Positions 1-5,444 of a stretch of 6,667 bases of DNA are shown in pieces; within the stretch, counting starts at the first letter, position 1; each line of letters opens with the position of its first letter. The notes beneath the pieces were generated by a model. The model did not search any database, was not told the DNA's origin, and saw only the letters and a list, made by a program, of their open reading frames with translations. This DNA comes from Gammaproteobacteria bacterium (GTDB lineage: Bacteria; Pseudomonadota; Gammaproteobacteria; UBA6429; Thiohalophilaceae). Made by a program: the position numbers and the translations under genes. The stretch is taken from contig JAHEIJ010000123.1 of assembly GCA_024639445.1 (NCBI GenBank), positions 1 to 6,667 of the forward strand, written 5' to 3'.

Positions 1-1328
1 AGAAACCGCATCAAGGCTCCAGGTCGCTCGGGAAACTCGAACCGATACAGGCACTCATGCTGTACTCCGGATACACGCCCACCGACCATGTAACGAATAT
101 GCATTTTGGCCATTTCATTATCCGACATGTCCTCGAAGGGGTATTCGGCCTTTTTAAGCCGGCTGAACAATTCCTGTTTTTCCTCCTCGCCCTGCAATTT
201 CACCCCCACAAACACATGTGCCTGGCTTGAATCGGAGTAGCGATAATTAAATTCGGTAATACCGCGCCGACCGATCGTATCGCAGAACTCGCGAAAGCTG
301 CCGGGCTTCTCCGGAATGGTTGCGGCAAACAGGACCTCACGATGTTCACCCAATTCGGCCCGCTCGGCGACATGACGCAGGCGATCAAAATTCATATTTG
401 CACCACTATCGATAGCAACCAGGGTTTTTCCCTCAATCCCCTCACGTTCAACATATTTCTTGATACCAGCCACGGCCAGCGCGCCGGCAGGTTCGGTGAT
501 CGAACGTGTATCATCGAAGATGTCTTTAATCGCCGCACAGATCTCGTCAGTCCCCACCAGCAGGATTTCATCCACATACTGTTTGGCGATACGAAATGTT
601 TCTTCGCCCGCCTGACGGACGGCCACACCATCGACAAACAAACCCACCTGTTCCAGGATTACCCGCTCCCCCACACGTAGCGCCTCATACATACAGGGCG
701 CATCGTCAGGCTCAACACCGATAACGCGTATATTCGGGCGGTGCGCCTTGATCCACATCGCCACACCCGCAATCAACCCGCCTCCACCAACAGGAACAAA
801 AACCGCATCACAATGATCAACCTGAGAGAGAATTTCCATGCCGATTGTTCCCTGGCCGGCAATCACCAATGGATCATCATAGGGATGGATAAACGTCATG
901 CCAGATTCCATTGCCTGTTTGTCCGCACGTTCACAGGCATCGTCATAGGTATTGCCATACAACACCGTCTCCGCCCCCAGATCCTGTACCGACTGCACCT
1001 TGATGTCGGGCGTGGTTTTGGGCATGACGATCACCGCCTTCAGACCCAGTTTACGTGCCGCCAGCGCCACACCCTGAGCGTGATTCCCCGCGGAGGCTGC
1101 AATCACGCCACAACGCCGTTCTTCCTCTGGCAGGGCAAGAATTTTGTTATAGGCACCACGCAGCTTGAAGGAAAACACCTGCTGCAGGTCCTCTCGCTTC
1201 AACAGCACCCGGTTGGCAAGTCGCCGTGATAGCCCGGGCGCCAACTGCAGTGGTGTACGCTGTGCCACGTCATATACCGGTGCCTGCCGGATAAGTTCGA
1301 GATACTGTTCAAGTGACGGCTGTTTCAT
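1..1328 (-). CDS. ilvA: Threonine ammonia-lyase, biosynthetic (threonine deaminase), 3' end beyond window
   Basis: PLP-dependent enzyme that deaminates L-threonine to 2-oxobutanoate, the first committed step of isoleucine synthesis; cytoplasmic. I read 442 residues from the ATG at 1328 before the frame leaves the window; the E. coli enzyme has about 514, so roughly 70 residues are missing. Seen: the PLP-lysine motif SFKLRGA (Lys55), SAGNHAQG (79-86), the phosphate-binding glycine loop VGGGGLIAG (180-188) and DSGAN (307-311). After about residue 330 comes a first ACT-like regulatory domain (EVLFAATIPEKPGSF), and a second starts near 426 (LYRFEFPERPGALMRF). Two ACT domains mark the allosteric biosynthetic form (isoleucine inhibits, valine activates) rather than the catabolic TdcB. 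The start is supported by AGAGAAG 10 nt upstream. The gene is divergent from rpiA, as in Pseudomonas. No frameshift is seen. Confidence 0.96.
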   Translation of the reverse strand, partial: MKQPSLEQYLELIRQAPVYDVAQRTPLQLAPGLSRRLANRVLLKREDLQQVFSFKLRGAYNKILALPEEERRCGVIAASAGNHAQGVALAARKLGLKAVIVMPKTTPDIKVQSVQDLGAETVLYGNTYDDACERADKQAMESGMTFIHPYDDPLVIAGQGTIGMEILSQVDHCDAVFVPVGGGGLIAGVAMWIKAHRPNIRVIGVEPDDAPCMYEALRVGERVILEQVGLFVDGVAVRQAGEETFRIAKQYVDEILLVGTDEICAAIKDIFDDTRSITEPAGALAVAGIKKYVEREGIEGKTLVAIDSGANMNFDRLRHVAERAELGEHREVLFAATIPEKPGSFREFCDTIGRRGITEFNYRYSDSSQAHVFVGVKLQGEEEKQELFSRLKKAEYPFEDMSDNEMAKMHIRYMVGGRVSGVQHECLYRFEFPERPGALMRF

Positions 1329-1350
1329 AGGTTGACGACTTCTCTTTGCT

Positions 1351-1379
1351 GGATAGTAGCGCTGCATAACTAATATAAT
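1351..1379 (+). promoter_or_regulatory. Candidate sigma-70 promoter for rpiA (perfect -10, poor -35)
   Basis: A perfect TATAAT lies at 1374-1379 on the plus strand, 62 nt before the rpiA start. The hexamer 17 nt upstream, GGATAG at 1351-1356, is a poor -35, so the site may be weak or depend on an activator. It overlaps the ilvA promoter on the other strand. Confidence 0.4.
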
Positions 1380-1400
1380 GGTGTATTGACCAATCAACAA
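1372..1400 (-). promoter_or_regulatory. Predicted sigma-70 promoter for ilvA
   Basis: Reading the minus strand, TTGTTG (1400-1395) and TATATT (1377-1372) are separated by exactly 17 nt, a good housekeeping promoter. It lies about 45 nt upstream of the ilvA ATG. Its -10 overlaps the plus-strand TATAAT assigned to rpiA. This is a consensus match only. Confidence 0.55.
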
Positions 1401-1441
1401 TGCCGAACCGAAAATCAGGTCCGCCACAGCAGGAGAGAACC

Positions 1442-2101
1442 ATGACCCAGGATGAATTGAAGCAGGCAGTCGCCAGGGCTGCCATCGAGTATGTACCCGT
1501 TGGCACCGTCGTGGGTGTGGGCACCGGTTCCACTGCCAACTTTTTCATTGATGAATTGGCCAAAATCAAAGGCAAGATAGAGGGCACCGTCGCCAGTTCC
1601 GTCGCCTCCGCCGATCGACTCAAAGGACACGGTATTCCGGTCCATGATCTGAATTCGGTCAACGGCCTCTCCGTCTACGTGGACGGTGCCGATGAATCCA
1701 ATAACCAGTTGCATCTGGTAAAGGGCGGCGGTGGCGCCCTGACACGTGAAAAAATCGTCGCGGCGGCCAGTGACAAATTTGTCTGTATCGCGGATGAGTC
1801 CAAGCTGGTGAATTATCTGGGCCGGTTTCCACTGCCCATCGAAGTCATTCCCATGGCCCGCAGCTATGTGGCACGGGAAATCGTCAAACTGGGAGGCGAG
1901 CCGGTTTTGCGCCAGGATTTCACCACCGACAACGGCAATATCATTCTCGATGTGCACAACTGGGAAATCATGGAGCCGGCCAAGCTGGAACAGGAGTTGA
2001 ATAACATCACCGGTGTCGTAACCAACGGCCTATTTGCCATGCGCCCGGCGGACGTACTGTTACTGGGCACCAAAGACGGCGTCAAAACCCTCACGGCTTA
2101 A
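1442..2101 (+). CDS. rpiA: Ribose-5-phosphate isomerase A
   Basis: Interconverts ribose 5-phosphate and ribulose 5-phosphate in the non-oxidative pentose phosphate pathway (and in the Calvin cycle of autotrophs); cytoplasmic. The 219-residue product has the same length as E. coli RpiA. Seen: the phosphate-binding loop GTGST (27-31), VDGADE with Asp81 and Asp84, the KGGGGAL loop with Lys94, and TREK with Glu103. In E. coli RpiA the catalytic residues have these same numbers. The ATG at 1442 is chosen because AGGAGAG sits just upstream (about 1430-1436). The frame also opens at an ATG at 1400, but those 14 extra residues lack family similarity and would contain the ribosome binding site. It is divergent from ilvA and followed by a heptamer repeat. 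I see no clear terminator directly after it. Confidence 0.98.
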   Translation: MTQDELKQAVARAAIEYVPVGTVVGVGTGSTANFFIDELAKIKGKIEGTVASSVASADRLKGHGIPVHDLNSVNGLSVYVDGADESNNQLHLVKGGGGALTREKIVAAASDKFVCIADESKLVNYLGRFPLPIEVIPMARSYVAREIVKLGGEPVLRQDFTTDNGNIILDVHNWEIMEPAKLEQELNNITGVVTNGLFAMRPADVLLLGTKDGVKTLTA

Positions 2102-2110
2102 AAAAAGTGG

Positions 2111-2159
2111 CGAGCGGCGAGTGACGAGTGACGAGTGACGAGTGACGAGTGACGAGTGA
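2111..2159. repeat. Tandem heptamer repeat CGAGTGA (six perfect copies plus one degenerate)
   Basis: Six perfect copies of the 7-nt unit CGAGTGA fill 2118-2159, preceded by a degenerate copy CGAGCGG at 2111-2117. The array starts 10 nt after the rpiA stop codon and lies wholly between genes. The unit is not self-complementary and there are no spacers, so it is a simple-sequence repeat, not a terminator or CRISPR. A weak -10-like GATAAT (2179-2184) lies just downstream and could serve the next gene, but no good -35 supports it. Confidence 0.95.
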
Positions 2160-2225
2160 TTAGAAACCGGGTTTTAATGATAATACAAGCTGAAAAAATA
2201 GCAGCCCTCGTGACCTGGAAATAGC

Positions 2226-2426
2226 ATGCAGCGTGTTTTGATTATTCTAGGGGTTGTGTTATTGGCTGTGGGGCTGGCCTGGCCCTGGCTGCAGAAAATC
2301 GGCCTGTTTCGCCTCCCCGGGGATATTATCATCGAGCGGGAGAATTTTCGTTTCTACTTTCCCATCACCAGCATGATCATACTCAGCCTGGTATTCAGCC
2401 TGTTGCTCTGGCTGTTTCGGCGCTGA
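2226..2426 (+). CDS. DUF2905 family small inner-membrane protein
   Basis: A 66-residue protein of unknown function matching the DUF2905 family by its hallmark block GLFRLPGDIIIE followed by NFRFYFPIT. Two hydrophobic segments, about residues 3-21 and 47-64, flank a short polar loop (about 22-46) that carries the conserved block, so it is probably a helical hairpin in the inner membrane. It ends in a basic tail (LFRR). The start has a modest ribosome binding site (GGAA, 6 nt before the ATG). It lies 124 nt after rpiA on the same strand, so it may be partly co-transcribed with it, although the heptamer repeat intervenes. The length is normal for the family. No function can be deduced from the sequence. 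Confidence 0.9.
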   Translation: MQRVLIILGVVLLAVGLAWPWLQKIGLFRLPGDIIIERENFRFYFPITSMIILSLVFSLLLWLFRR

Positions 2427-2434
2427 ATAGCCCC

Positions 2435-2462
2435 AAAAAAAATGGGCCGCTCCGCGACCCAT
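2435..2462 (-). terminator. Strong intrinsic terminator, minus strand
   Basis: On the minus strand a 9-bp stem, ATGGGTCGC with GCGGCCCAT (one G-U pair), closes a 3-nt GGA loop and is followed directly by eight T residues (2442-2435). On the plus strand the hairpin is followed by no T run, so it is oriented for leftward transcripts. It can end the small RNA predicted upstream and any porin read-through, and it faces the 3' end of the DUF2905 gene. Confidence 0.88.
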
Positions 2463-2573
2463 CGTAACTGACATTTTGCCATGTCTTATTTCTAACAATT
2501 ATTCCTTCATCCCTGTTTATTCTTGTTTTCCAAAAGTGGGTACCTCCTCCGAAGTTCTCATTCCCACGATATA
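2435..2573 (-). ncRNA. Predicted ECF-controlled small RNA, about 140 nt
   Basis: This is inferred from three things: a GGAATA-N16-CGTC promoter ends at 2580, a strong intrinsic terminator ends at 2435, and no convincing gene lies between. Transcription would start near 2573. Visible structure in the RNA: a 5' hairpin with stem GTGGG/CCCAC (2567-2563 with 2540-2536) and a 22-nt loop, an A-rich middle, a small hairpin GACAT/ATGTC (2485-2481 with 2474-2470), then the terminator hairpin. The RNA contains seven GGA trinucleotides, one of them the terminator loop. By analogy with sigma-E small RNAs it may act on envelope mRNAs; by its GGA content it may bind CsrA/RsmA. Alternatively it is simply the porin 3' untranslated region. 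I do not recognise an Rfam family. Confidence 0.5.
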
Positions 2574-2579
2574 ATGAAA

Positions 2580-2605
2580 GACGTAAGATCCAGCCGAATT
2601 ATTCC
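2580..2605 (-). promoter_or_regulatory. Third ECF-type promoter, GGAATA-N16-CGTC, before the predicted small RNA
   Basis: On the minus strand GGAATA (2605-2600) is followed, after exactly 16 nt, by CGTC (2583-2580). Both blocks and the spacing equal those of the sites before the sigma gene and before the dsrE-porin operon, except that the next base is T instead of A and the two bases before GGAATA differ (CG instead of AT). It points towards the intrinsic terminator at 2435, not towards a recognised gene. Confidence 0.6.
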
Positions 2606-2638
2606 CGCCCTGACATGATTTTTTGCCTTTTATATAAA

Positions 2639-2662
2639 TCACCCCGCTTAAACGGGGCGTGA
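2639..2662 (-). terminator. Hairpin after the porin gene, weak terminator or 3'-end structure
   Basis: CCCCG and CGGGG pair around a 6-nt loop (2642-2657), and TCA/TGA flanks extend the stem with a one-base bulge. It lies 24 nt past the porin stop. On the minus strand it is followed only by an A/T-rich stretch, not a clean T run, so termination may be partial. It could equally protect the mRNA 3' end. Confidence 0.45.
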
Positions 2663-2685
2663 TATTTTCAAAGACAAATACACGA

Positions 2686-4059
2686 TTAGAAGATATGTGT
2701 CACCTGGAGTGAGATACGATCTTCAATGGTCTGCATATTATTATTGGGATTAGGGGCGGGAGCAGTAGCACCTGCATCCGGCAAATTAATTGAATCGACT
2801 TCGCGTAACGCGTAATTAAAAGTGAACCGCGTTTTCTTGTTGATGAAGTAATTTGCCCCGAGCGTGGTAGTGAGCCATTCGGATTCCAGCGCATCCCCTT
2901 CAAGCCGGTTATACACATCGTAGCGCAGGTCCAGTTGCCACTTCGAATTGGGGAAGCGATAACCGCCCTCCAGATACCAACCTGAGGACTCACCGGTGGC
3001 ACCGTCACCATTGGGGCCGGCACCATTTTGATCAAAACTGGGCTTATCGGGTCCGACAAAGATCATGCCTTCACCCTGCATATACTCAGCGGTAAAGCGC
3101 CATGCATCCTTCAAATATTTCACACCCAGTCCAGAACGCTCACGATCGTATTTTTCCGGATTAAATACCCCGTCATTAGTCCTGTCCAACGAACGTTTAC
3201 CATCCTGCATCCAGGCAAAGAGCTTCAGCCCCTGACGAAAAGGTCCTTTGCCACCAAACAGTCTCTCGGATGACCAGTAGAGATAGAGATCCTTATCGTC
3301 GTCATTATCACTCAGATTCAAACCATTGCCGTTGCCGTACATCACAGCATAACTGTGTTCCCAGTTGCCGACGGGGAAGGCATCAAACACCTGAATCCCA
3401 ACATCCCGGAAAGCACTAACGCCGTTGTTAAAGCCATTTTGTTCATCACCCAAAAGGCCACCTTGCCCCGGCGGGTACAGGTTCTGGTTCTCCGCACCAT
3501 CCGTATTGGGAACCCTTTCCAACAGTAACTGGTTGGTGACTTCACTAAAGTTGACGTAATCAAAAACGTGTATAGCTTGTAAGCCCTCTTCCGCACCGGG
3601 ATACTTAAACAAACCAAGCCTAACCCTCGCATTCGGGATATGGTTAAGGGTAATACTCGCATCCGTGGCTTTGGCAAAGGCGCCGGTTCCTTCAGTGATC
3701 GCGTTATTCCCCATTTCCAGTAGTACAAAATAATTCACCTTACTGTCGAGCGGCAGGCCCGTACCCCGCACGCCAATACGCGCCCGATTGACATTAAACG
3801 CTTCCTGCGAAGTGAGGTTCGGACCAATCAGTTTGGGTGGAATATATTGATCAGTACAGGGTGTAAACTTGCATTCGTCACTGGTATCTTTCTGCCACTG
3901 CGCCTGAACAAAGCCCCAAACTTTTGCACGCGCTGCAGCATCAGCCGGCTCAGTACCCTGCAACATTAACCAGTTGGCGGCCTGCGCAGAGCTGGCGATA
4001 GCGCCTAACATGGCTGCACTTACTGCCGTCAGTGCGACTTGCTTAAATTTTGCTTTCAT
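2686..4059 (-). CDS. Outer-membrane porin, phosphate-selective O/P-like family
   Basis: A 457-residue secreted beta-barrel protein. Residues 1-27 form a Sec signal peptide ending AQA, with cleavage before ANW. The body alternates aromatic and polar residues as in barrel strands, for example RARIGVRGT, KVNYFVLLEMG, RVRLGLFKYPGAEEG and WQLDLRYDVYN, and the chain ends in Phe (VTHIF), the usual signal for outer-membrane assembly. The NRARIGVRG and LGLFKYP blocks resemble the OprO/OprP-type porin family; the real substrate cannot be read from the sequence. The only two cysteines are Cys63 and Cys68 (CKFTPC), near the mature N terminus. The start is supported by AGGGGAG 9 nt before the ATG. It lies 44 nt after the dsrE-like gene with no terminator between, so the two probably form one operon. 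Confidence 0.85.
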   Translation of the reverse strand: MKAKFKQVALTAVSAAMLGAIASSAQAANWLMLQGTEPADAAARAKVWGFVQAQWQKDTSDECKFTPCTDQYIPPKLIGPNLTSQEAFNVNRARIGVRGTGLPLDSKVNYFVLLEMGNNAITEGTGAFAKATDASITLNHIPNARVRLGLFKYPGAEEGLQAIHVFDYVNFSEVTNQLLLERVPNTDGAENQNLYPPGQGGLLGDEQNGFNNGVSAFRDVGIQVFDAFPVGNWEHSYAVMYGNGNGLNLSDNDDDKDLYLYWSSERLFGGKGPFRQGLKLFAWMQDGKRSLDRTNDGVFNPEKYDRERSGLGVKYLKDAWRFTAEYMQGEGMIFVGPDKPSFDQNGAGPNGDGATGESSGWYLEGGYRFPNSKWQLDLRYDVYNRLEGDALESEWLTTTLGANYFINKKTRFTFNYALREVDSINLPDAGATAPAPNPNNNMQTIEDRISLQVTHIF

Positions 4060-4103
4060 TATGCTGTACTCCCCTTAAATTATTTATTTTTTTATTCTCG
4101 GCA

Positions 4104-4550
4104 TCACGGCTTTATCACCTGGTAACCCTGCTTGTTCAAATCCATGATGCGAACCACACCGGCGGAGACTTTGACCGCGTTTTTGTTCAGTACCGGTTCT
4201 TCACCGAGAATTTTACTCATACCCCGCACGGTGTTACTGCAAGCGGCAAAGCGAACTCCATTGTCGACCAGGCTTTGAATCCGACCGGAATTCACATTCT
4301 CGGCAAACAACAGTCGCAGACCGGGACCAAAGGCCACGATTTCGATGTCCACCTGATCCGGGCCGTAATGCTTAATCAGGTTGTTGGCTACATTCAGCAC
4401 CAGGGTCTGCTTAAAGGGATCGTTGTCACTGATTTGTAAAACTACTTTTGTTTCAGCAAAGCTTTTCTCTGCGGCTGATACTTGCAGGCTGTAGACACAC
4501 AGGCCCAAGGCAAGCAACACCGCCACTAATCGGTGTACGATTGGTTTCAT
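4104..4550 (-). CDS. Secreted DsrE-family protein (periplasmic)
   Basis: A 148-residue DsrE/DsrF-like protein. Members of this fold (DsrE, TusD and relatives) carry sulfur as a cysteine persulfide in sulfur-relay and sulfur-oxidation pathways. Residues 1-26 are a signal peptide (hydrophobic about 8-22, cleavage after VSA), so this copy acts in the periplasm. Family features: KVVLQISDNDP (first strand), VDIEIVAFGPGLRLL (glycine loop), and RFAACSNTVRGM with Cys104 as the candidate persulfide residue; Cys18 lies in the removed signal peptide. The ATG at 4550 is chosen because GGAGG sits 5 nt upstream; a GTG at 4562 would place that site inside the gene. It is the first gene of an operon with the porin and is preceded by an ECF-type promoter. 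It is homologous to the C-terminal half of the nearby anti-sigma factor. Substrate and partner are unknown. Confidence 0.85.
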   Translation of the reverse strand: MKPIVHRLVAVLLALGLCVYSLQVSAAEKSFAETKVVLQISDNDPFKQTLVLNVANNLIKHYGPDQVDIEIVAFGPGLRLLFAENVNSGRIQSLVDNGVRFAACSNTVRGMSKILGEEPVLNKNAVKVSAGVVRIMDLNKQGYQVIKP

Positions 4551-4665
4551 GACGTCCTCCACGACTAATTAATCAAAGATGGTGTTGACGGTTATAGTTA
4601 TTGCTATGACAAATGGACTATGTCGCAGCGTGATTAGCATGAGATCAACAATTCGAACTAACCTT

Positions 4666-4692
4666 ACTTTTTGTGACGCCCACTTTTTGTGA
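4666..4692. repeat. Two 11-nt direct repeats overlapping the dsrE promoter
   Basis: ACTTTTTGTGA occurs at 4666-4676 and again at 4682-4692, with starts 16 nt apart (about 1.5 helical turns). On the minus strand, one copy lies in the spacer of the dsrE promoter and the other overlaps its -10 block and probable start site. This could be a binding site for a repressor or accessory regulator, or an A/T-rich coincidence. Confidence 0.6.
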
Positions 4693-4700
4693 TTTATTCC
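4674..4700 (-). promoter_or_regulatory. ECF-type promoter for the dsrE-porin operon, GGAATA-N16-CGTCA
   Basis: On the minus strand GGAATA (4700-4695) and CGTCA (4678-4674) are separated by exactly 16 nt. With the two preceding bases (AT), 13 positions are identical to the site upstream of the sigma gene. The layout fits ECF promoters, which typically have a GGAA-type -35 and a CGTC-type -10. The start site would be near 4668. Confidence 0.75.
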
Positions 4701-4712
4701 ATTAGCTTCTAA

Positions 4713-4738
4713 GACCTTGAAACAAGTACTTCATGGTC
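4713..4738. promoter_or_regulatory. Inverted repeat between the divergent promoters, possible operator
   Basis: GACCTTGAA (4713-4721) and TTCATGGTC (4730-4738) are inverted repeats matching at 8 of 9 positions around an 8-nt spacer. The element starts 13 nt upstream of the -35 block of the dsrE promoter, a position suited to an activator. No T run follows, so it does not look like a terminator. The binding protein is unknown. Confidence 0.35.
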
Positions 4739-4823
4739 AGTTTCATATATTATTATTCTCTTATCCTTTGGCGTTCAGTTTTTCGTTTTGCAATGCTCAG
4801 CCTTTCTTTTTGCAACCCTGGAT

Positions 4824-4850
4824 GGAATATTTTGTAACCTCGCAGCGTCA
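4824..4850 (+). promoter_or_regulatory. ECF-type autoregulatory promoter of the sigma/anti-sigma operon, GGAATA-N16-CGTCA
   Basis: GGAATA (4824-4829) and CGTCA (4846-4850) are separated by exactly 16 nt, 43 nt before the sigma ATG. The same blocks and spacing recur before the divergent dsrE-porin operon. ECF sigma factors commonly transcribe their own operon, so this is the expected place for the consensus. Confidence 0.75.
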
Positions 4851-4892
4851 TCTATATAGTGGTCGAGAGTCTTTTTAAGTTGCGAGAAAGTT

Positions 4893-5444
4893 ATGAGTGT
4901 TCTTTCCCTGCTATGTAAACAGCAAAGTTTCAAACAACAACTGGAAACCTTCCGACCACGTCTGTATCGCATCGCCTATTCATGGAGCCATAATCCGGAT
5001 CTGGCCGATGACCTGGTACAGGAAACCATGGTCAAGGCGTTAAGAAAATCCGAACAGGTTCGAAATCGCGAAGCGATAGATGGTTGGTTGTTTGGTATTC
5101 TGACCAACTGCTGGCGGGATTATTTCCGCAAGCGCAAGGAACTGGATAATATTGATAATGTGATCCTGGTGGAGGAAACCACCCCGGTGCATCATGTAGA
5201 ACAACAGAATATCGTGGATAAAGTTCGTGCGGCCATTGCAACCCTGCCGACTGGCCAGTGCCAGGTACTGACCCTGGTTGATCTGGAAGGGATGAGTTAT
5301 GCCGAAGTTGCCACGGTACTTGAAGTACCCATAGGCACGGTAATGAGTCGCCTTTGCCGGGCACGCAAGACCCTGTCAGGCAAGTTACTGGAATTCAGGC
5401 CTGAAGCGCAGAATACGGCTTCGCACTTGAGGAGAGTAAAATGA
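4893..5444 (+). CDS. ECF-type RNA polymerase sigma factor (sigma-70 family)
   Basis: A 183-residue sigma factor with only regions 2 and 4, the ECF layout. Region 2 spans about residues 18-85: LYRIAYSWSHNPDLADDLVQETMVKAL (core-binding helices), then GWLFGILTNCWRDYFRKRK (-10 recognition and melting). Region 4 spans about 112-165: LPTGQCQVLTLVDLEGMSYAEVATVL, then the helix-turn-helix VPIGTVMSRLCRARKTL that reads the -35. It should direct RNA polymerase to the GGAATA-N16-CGTC sites in this window, including its own promoter. Its stop codon overlaps the anti-sigma start in an ATGA, so the two proteins are probably made by coupled translation. The start has a weak ribosome binding site, and no in-frame ATG follows before region 2. 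I cannot assign an ECF subgroup. Confidence 0.95.
   Translation: MSVLSLLCKQQSFKQQLETFRPRLYRIAYSWSHNPDLADDLVQETMVKALRKSEQVRNREAIDGWLFGILTNCWRDYFRKRKELDNIDNVILVEETTPVHHVEQQNIVDKVRAAIATLPTGQCQVLTLVDLEGMSYAEVATVLEVPIGTVMSRLCRARKTLSGKLLEFRPEAQNTASHLRRVK

Larger units (their letters stand above)
4551..4892. other. Divergent control region between the dsrE-porin and sigma/anti-sigma operons
   Basis: This 342-nt A/T-rich region holds no gene I can support. It contains two outward-facing ECF-type promoters (4674-4700 on the minus strand, 4824-4850 on the plus strand) about 120 nt apart, an 11-nt direct repeat overlapping the left promoter, and an inverted repeat between the promoters. The dsrE leader would be long (about 118 nt) and the sigma leader short (about 36 nt). 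The sigma gene has only a weak ribosome binding site (GCGAGAAAG just before the ATG). Confidence 0.75.

Noticed and set aside
741..1229. 162-codon open frame on the plus strand inside ilvA
   Set aside because: Antisense to conserved ilvA sequence (PLP lysine and glycine loop); the product is rich in His, Arg and Gln with no recognisable domain.
1415..1957. 180-codon open frame on the minus strand inside rpiA
   Set aside because: It lies fully antisense to rpiA, whose active-site motifs are intact; the translation shows no family features and is a codon-bias shadow.
2111..2159. CRISPR or terminator reading of the heptamer array
   Set aside because: There are no spacers, the unit is only 7 nt, and it is not self-complementary.
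2259..2498. 79-codon open frame on the minus strand across the DUF2905 gene
   Set aside because: It runs through the strong minus-strand terminator and is antisense to a recognised family, so it is not a credible gene.
2517..2561. Short open frame of 14 codons (MRTSEEVPTFGKQE) inside the predicted small RNA
   Set aside because: Its ATG would lie only about 11 nt from the predicted RNA start, with no proper ribosome binding site, and the frame is open upstream through the promoter. A dual-function RNA is not excluded but is unsupported.
4485..4505. Lipoprotein reading of the DsrE protein signal peptide (Cys18)
   Set aside because: The residue before the cysteine is Leu, which does not fit a lipobox, and a good signal peptidase I site follows (VSA before AEK).
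4551..4562. Upstream GTG start giving the DsrE protein four extra residues
   Set aside because: The GGAGG ribosome binding site lies between this GTG and the ATG at 4550, and the signal peptide starts naturally at MKPIVHR.
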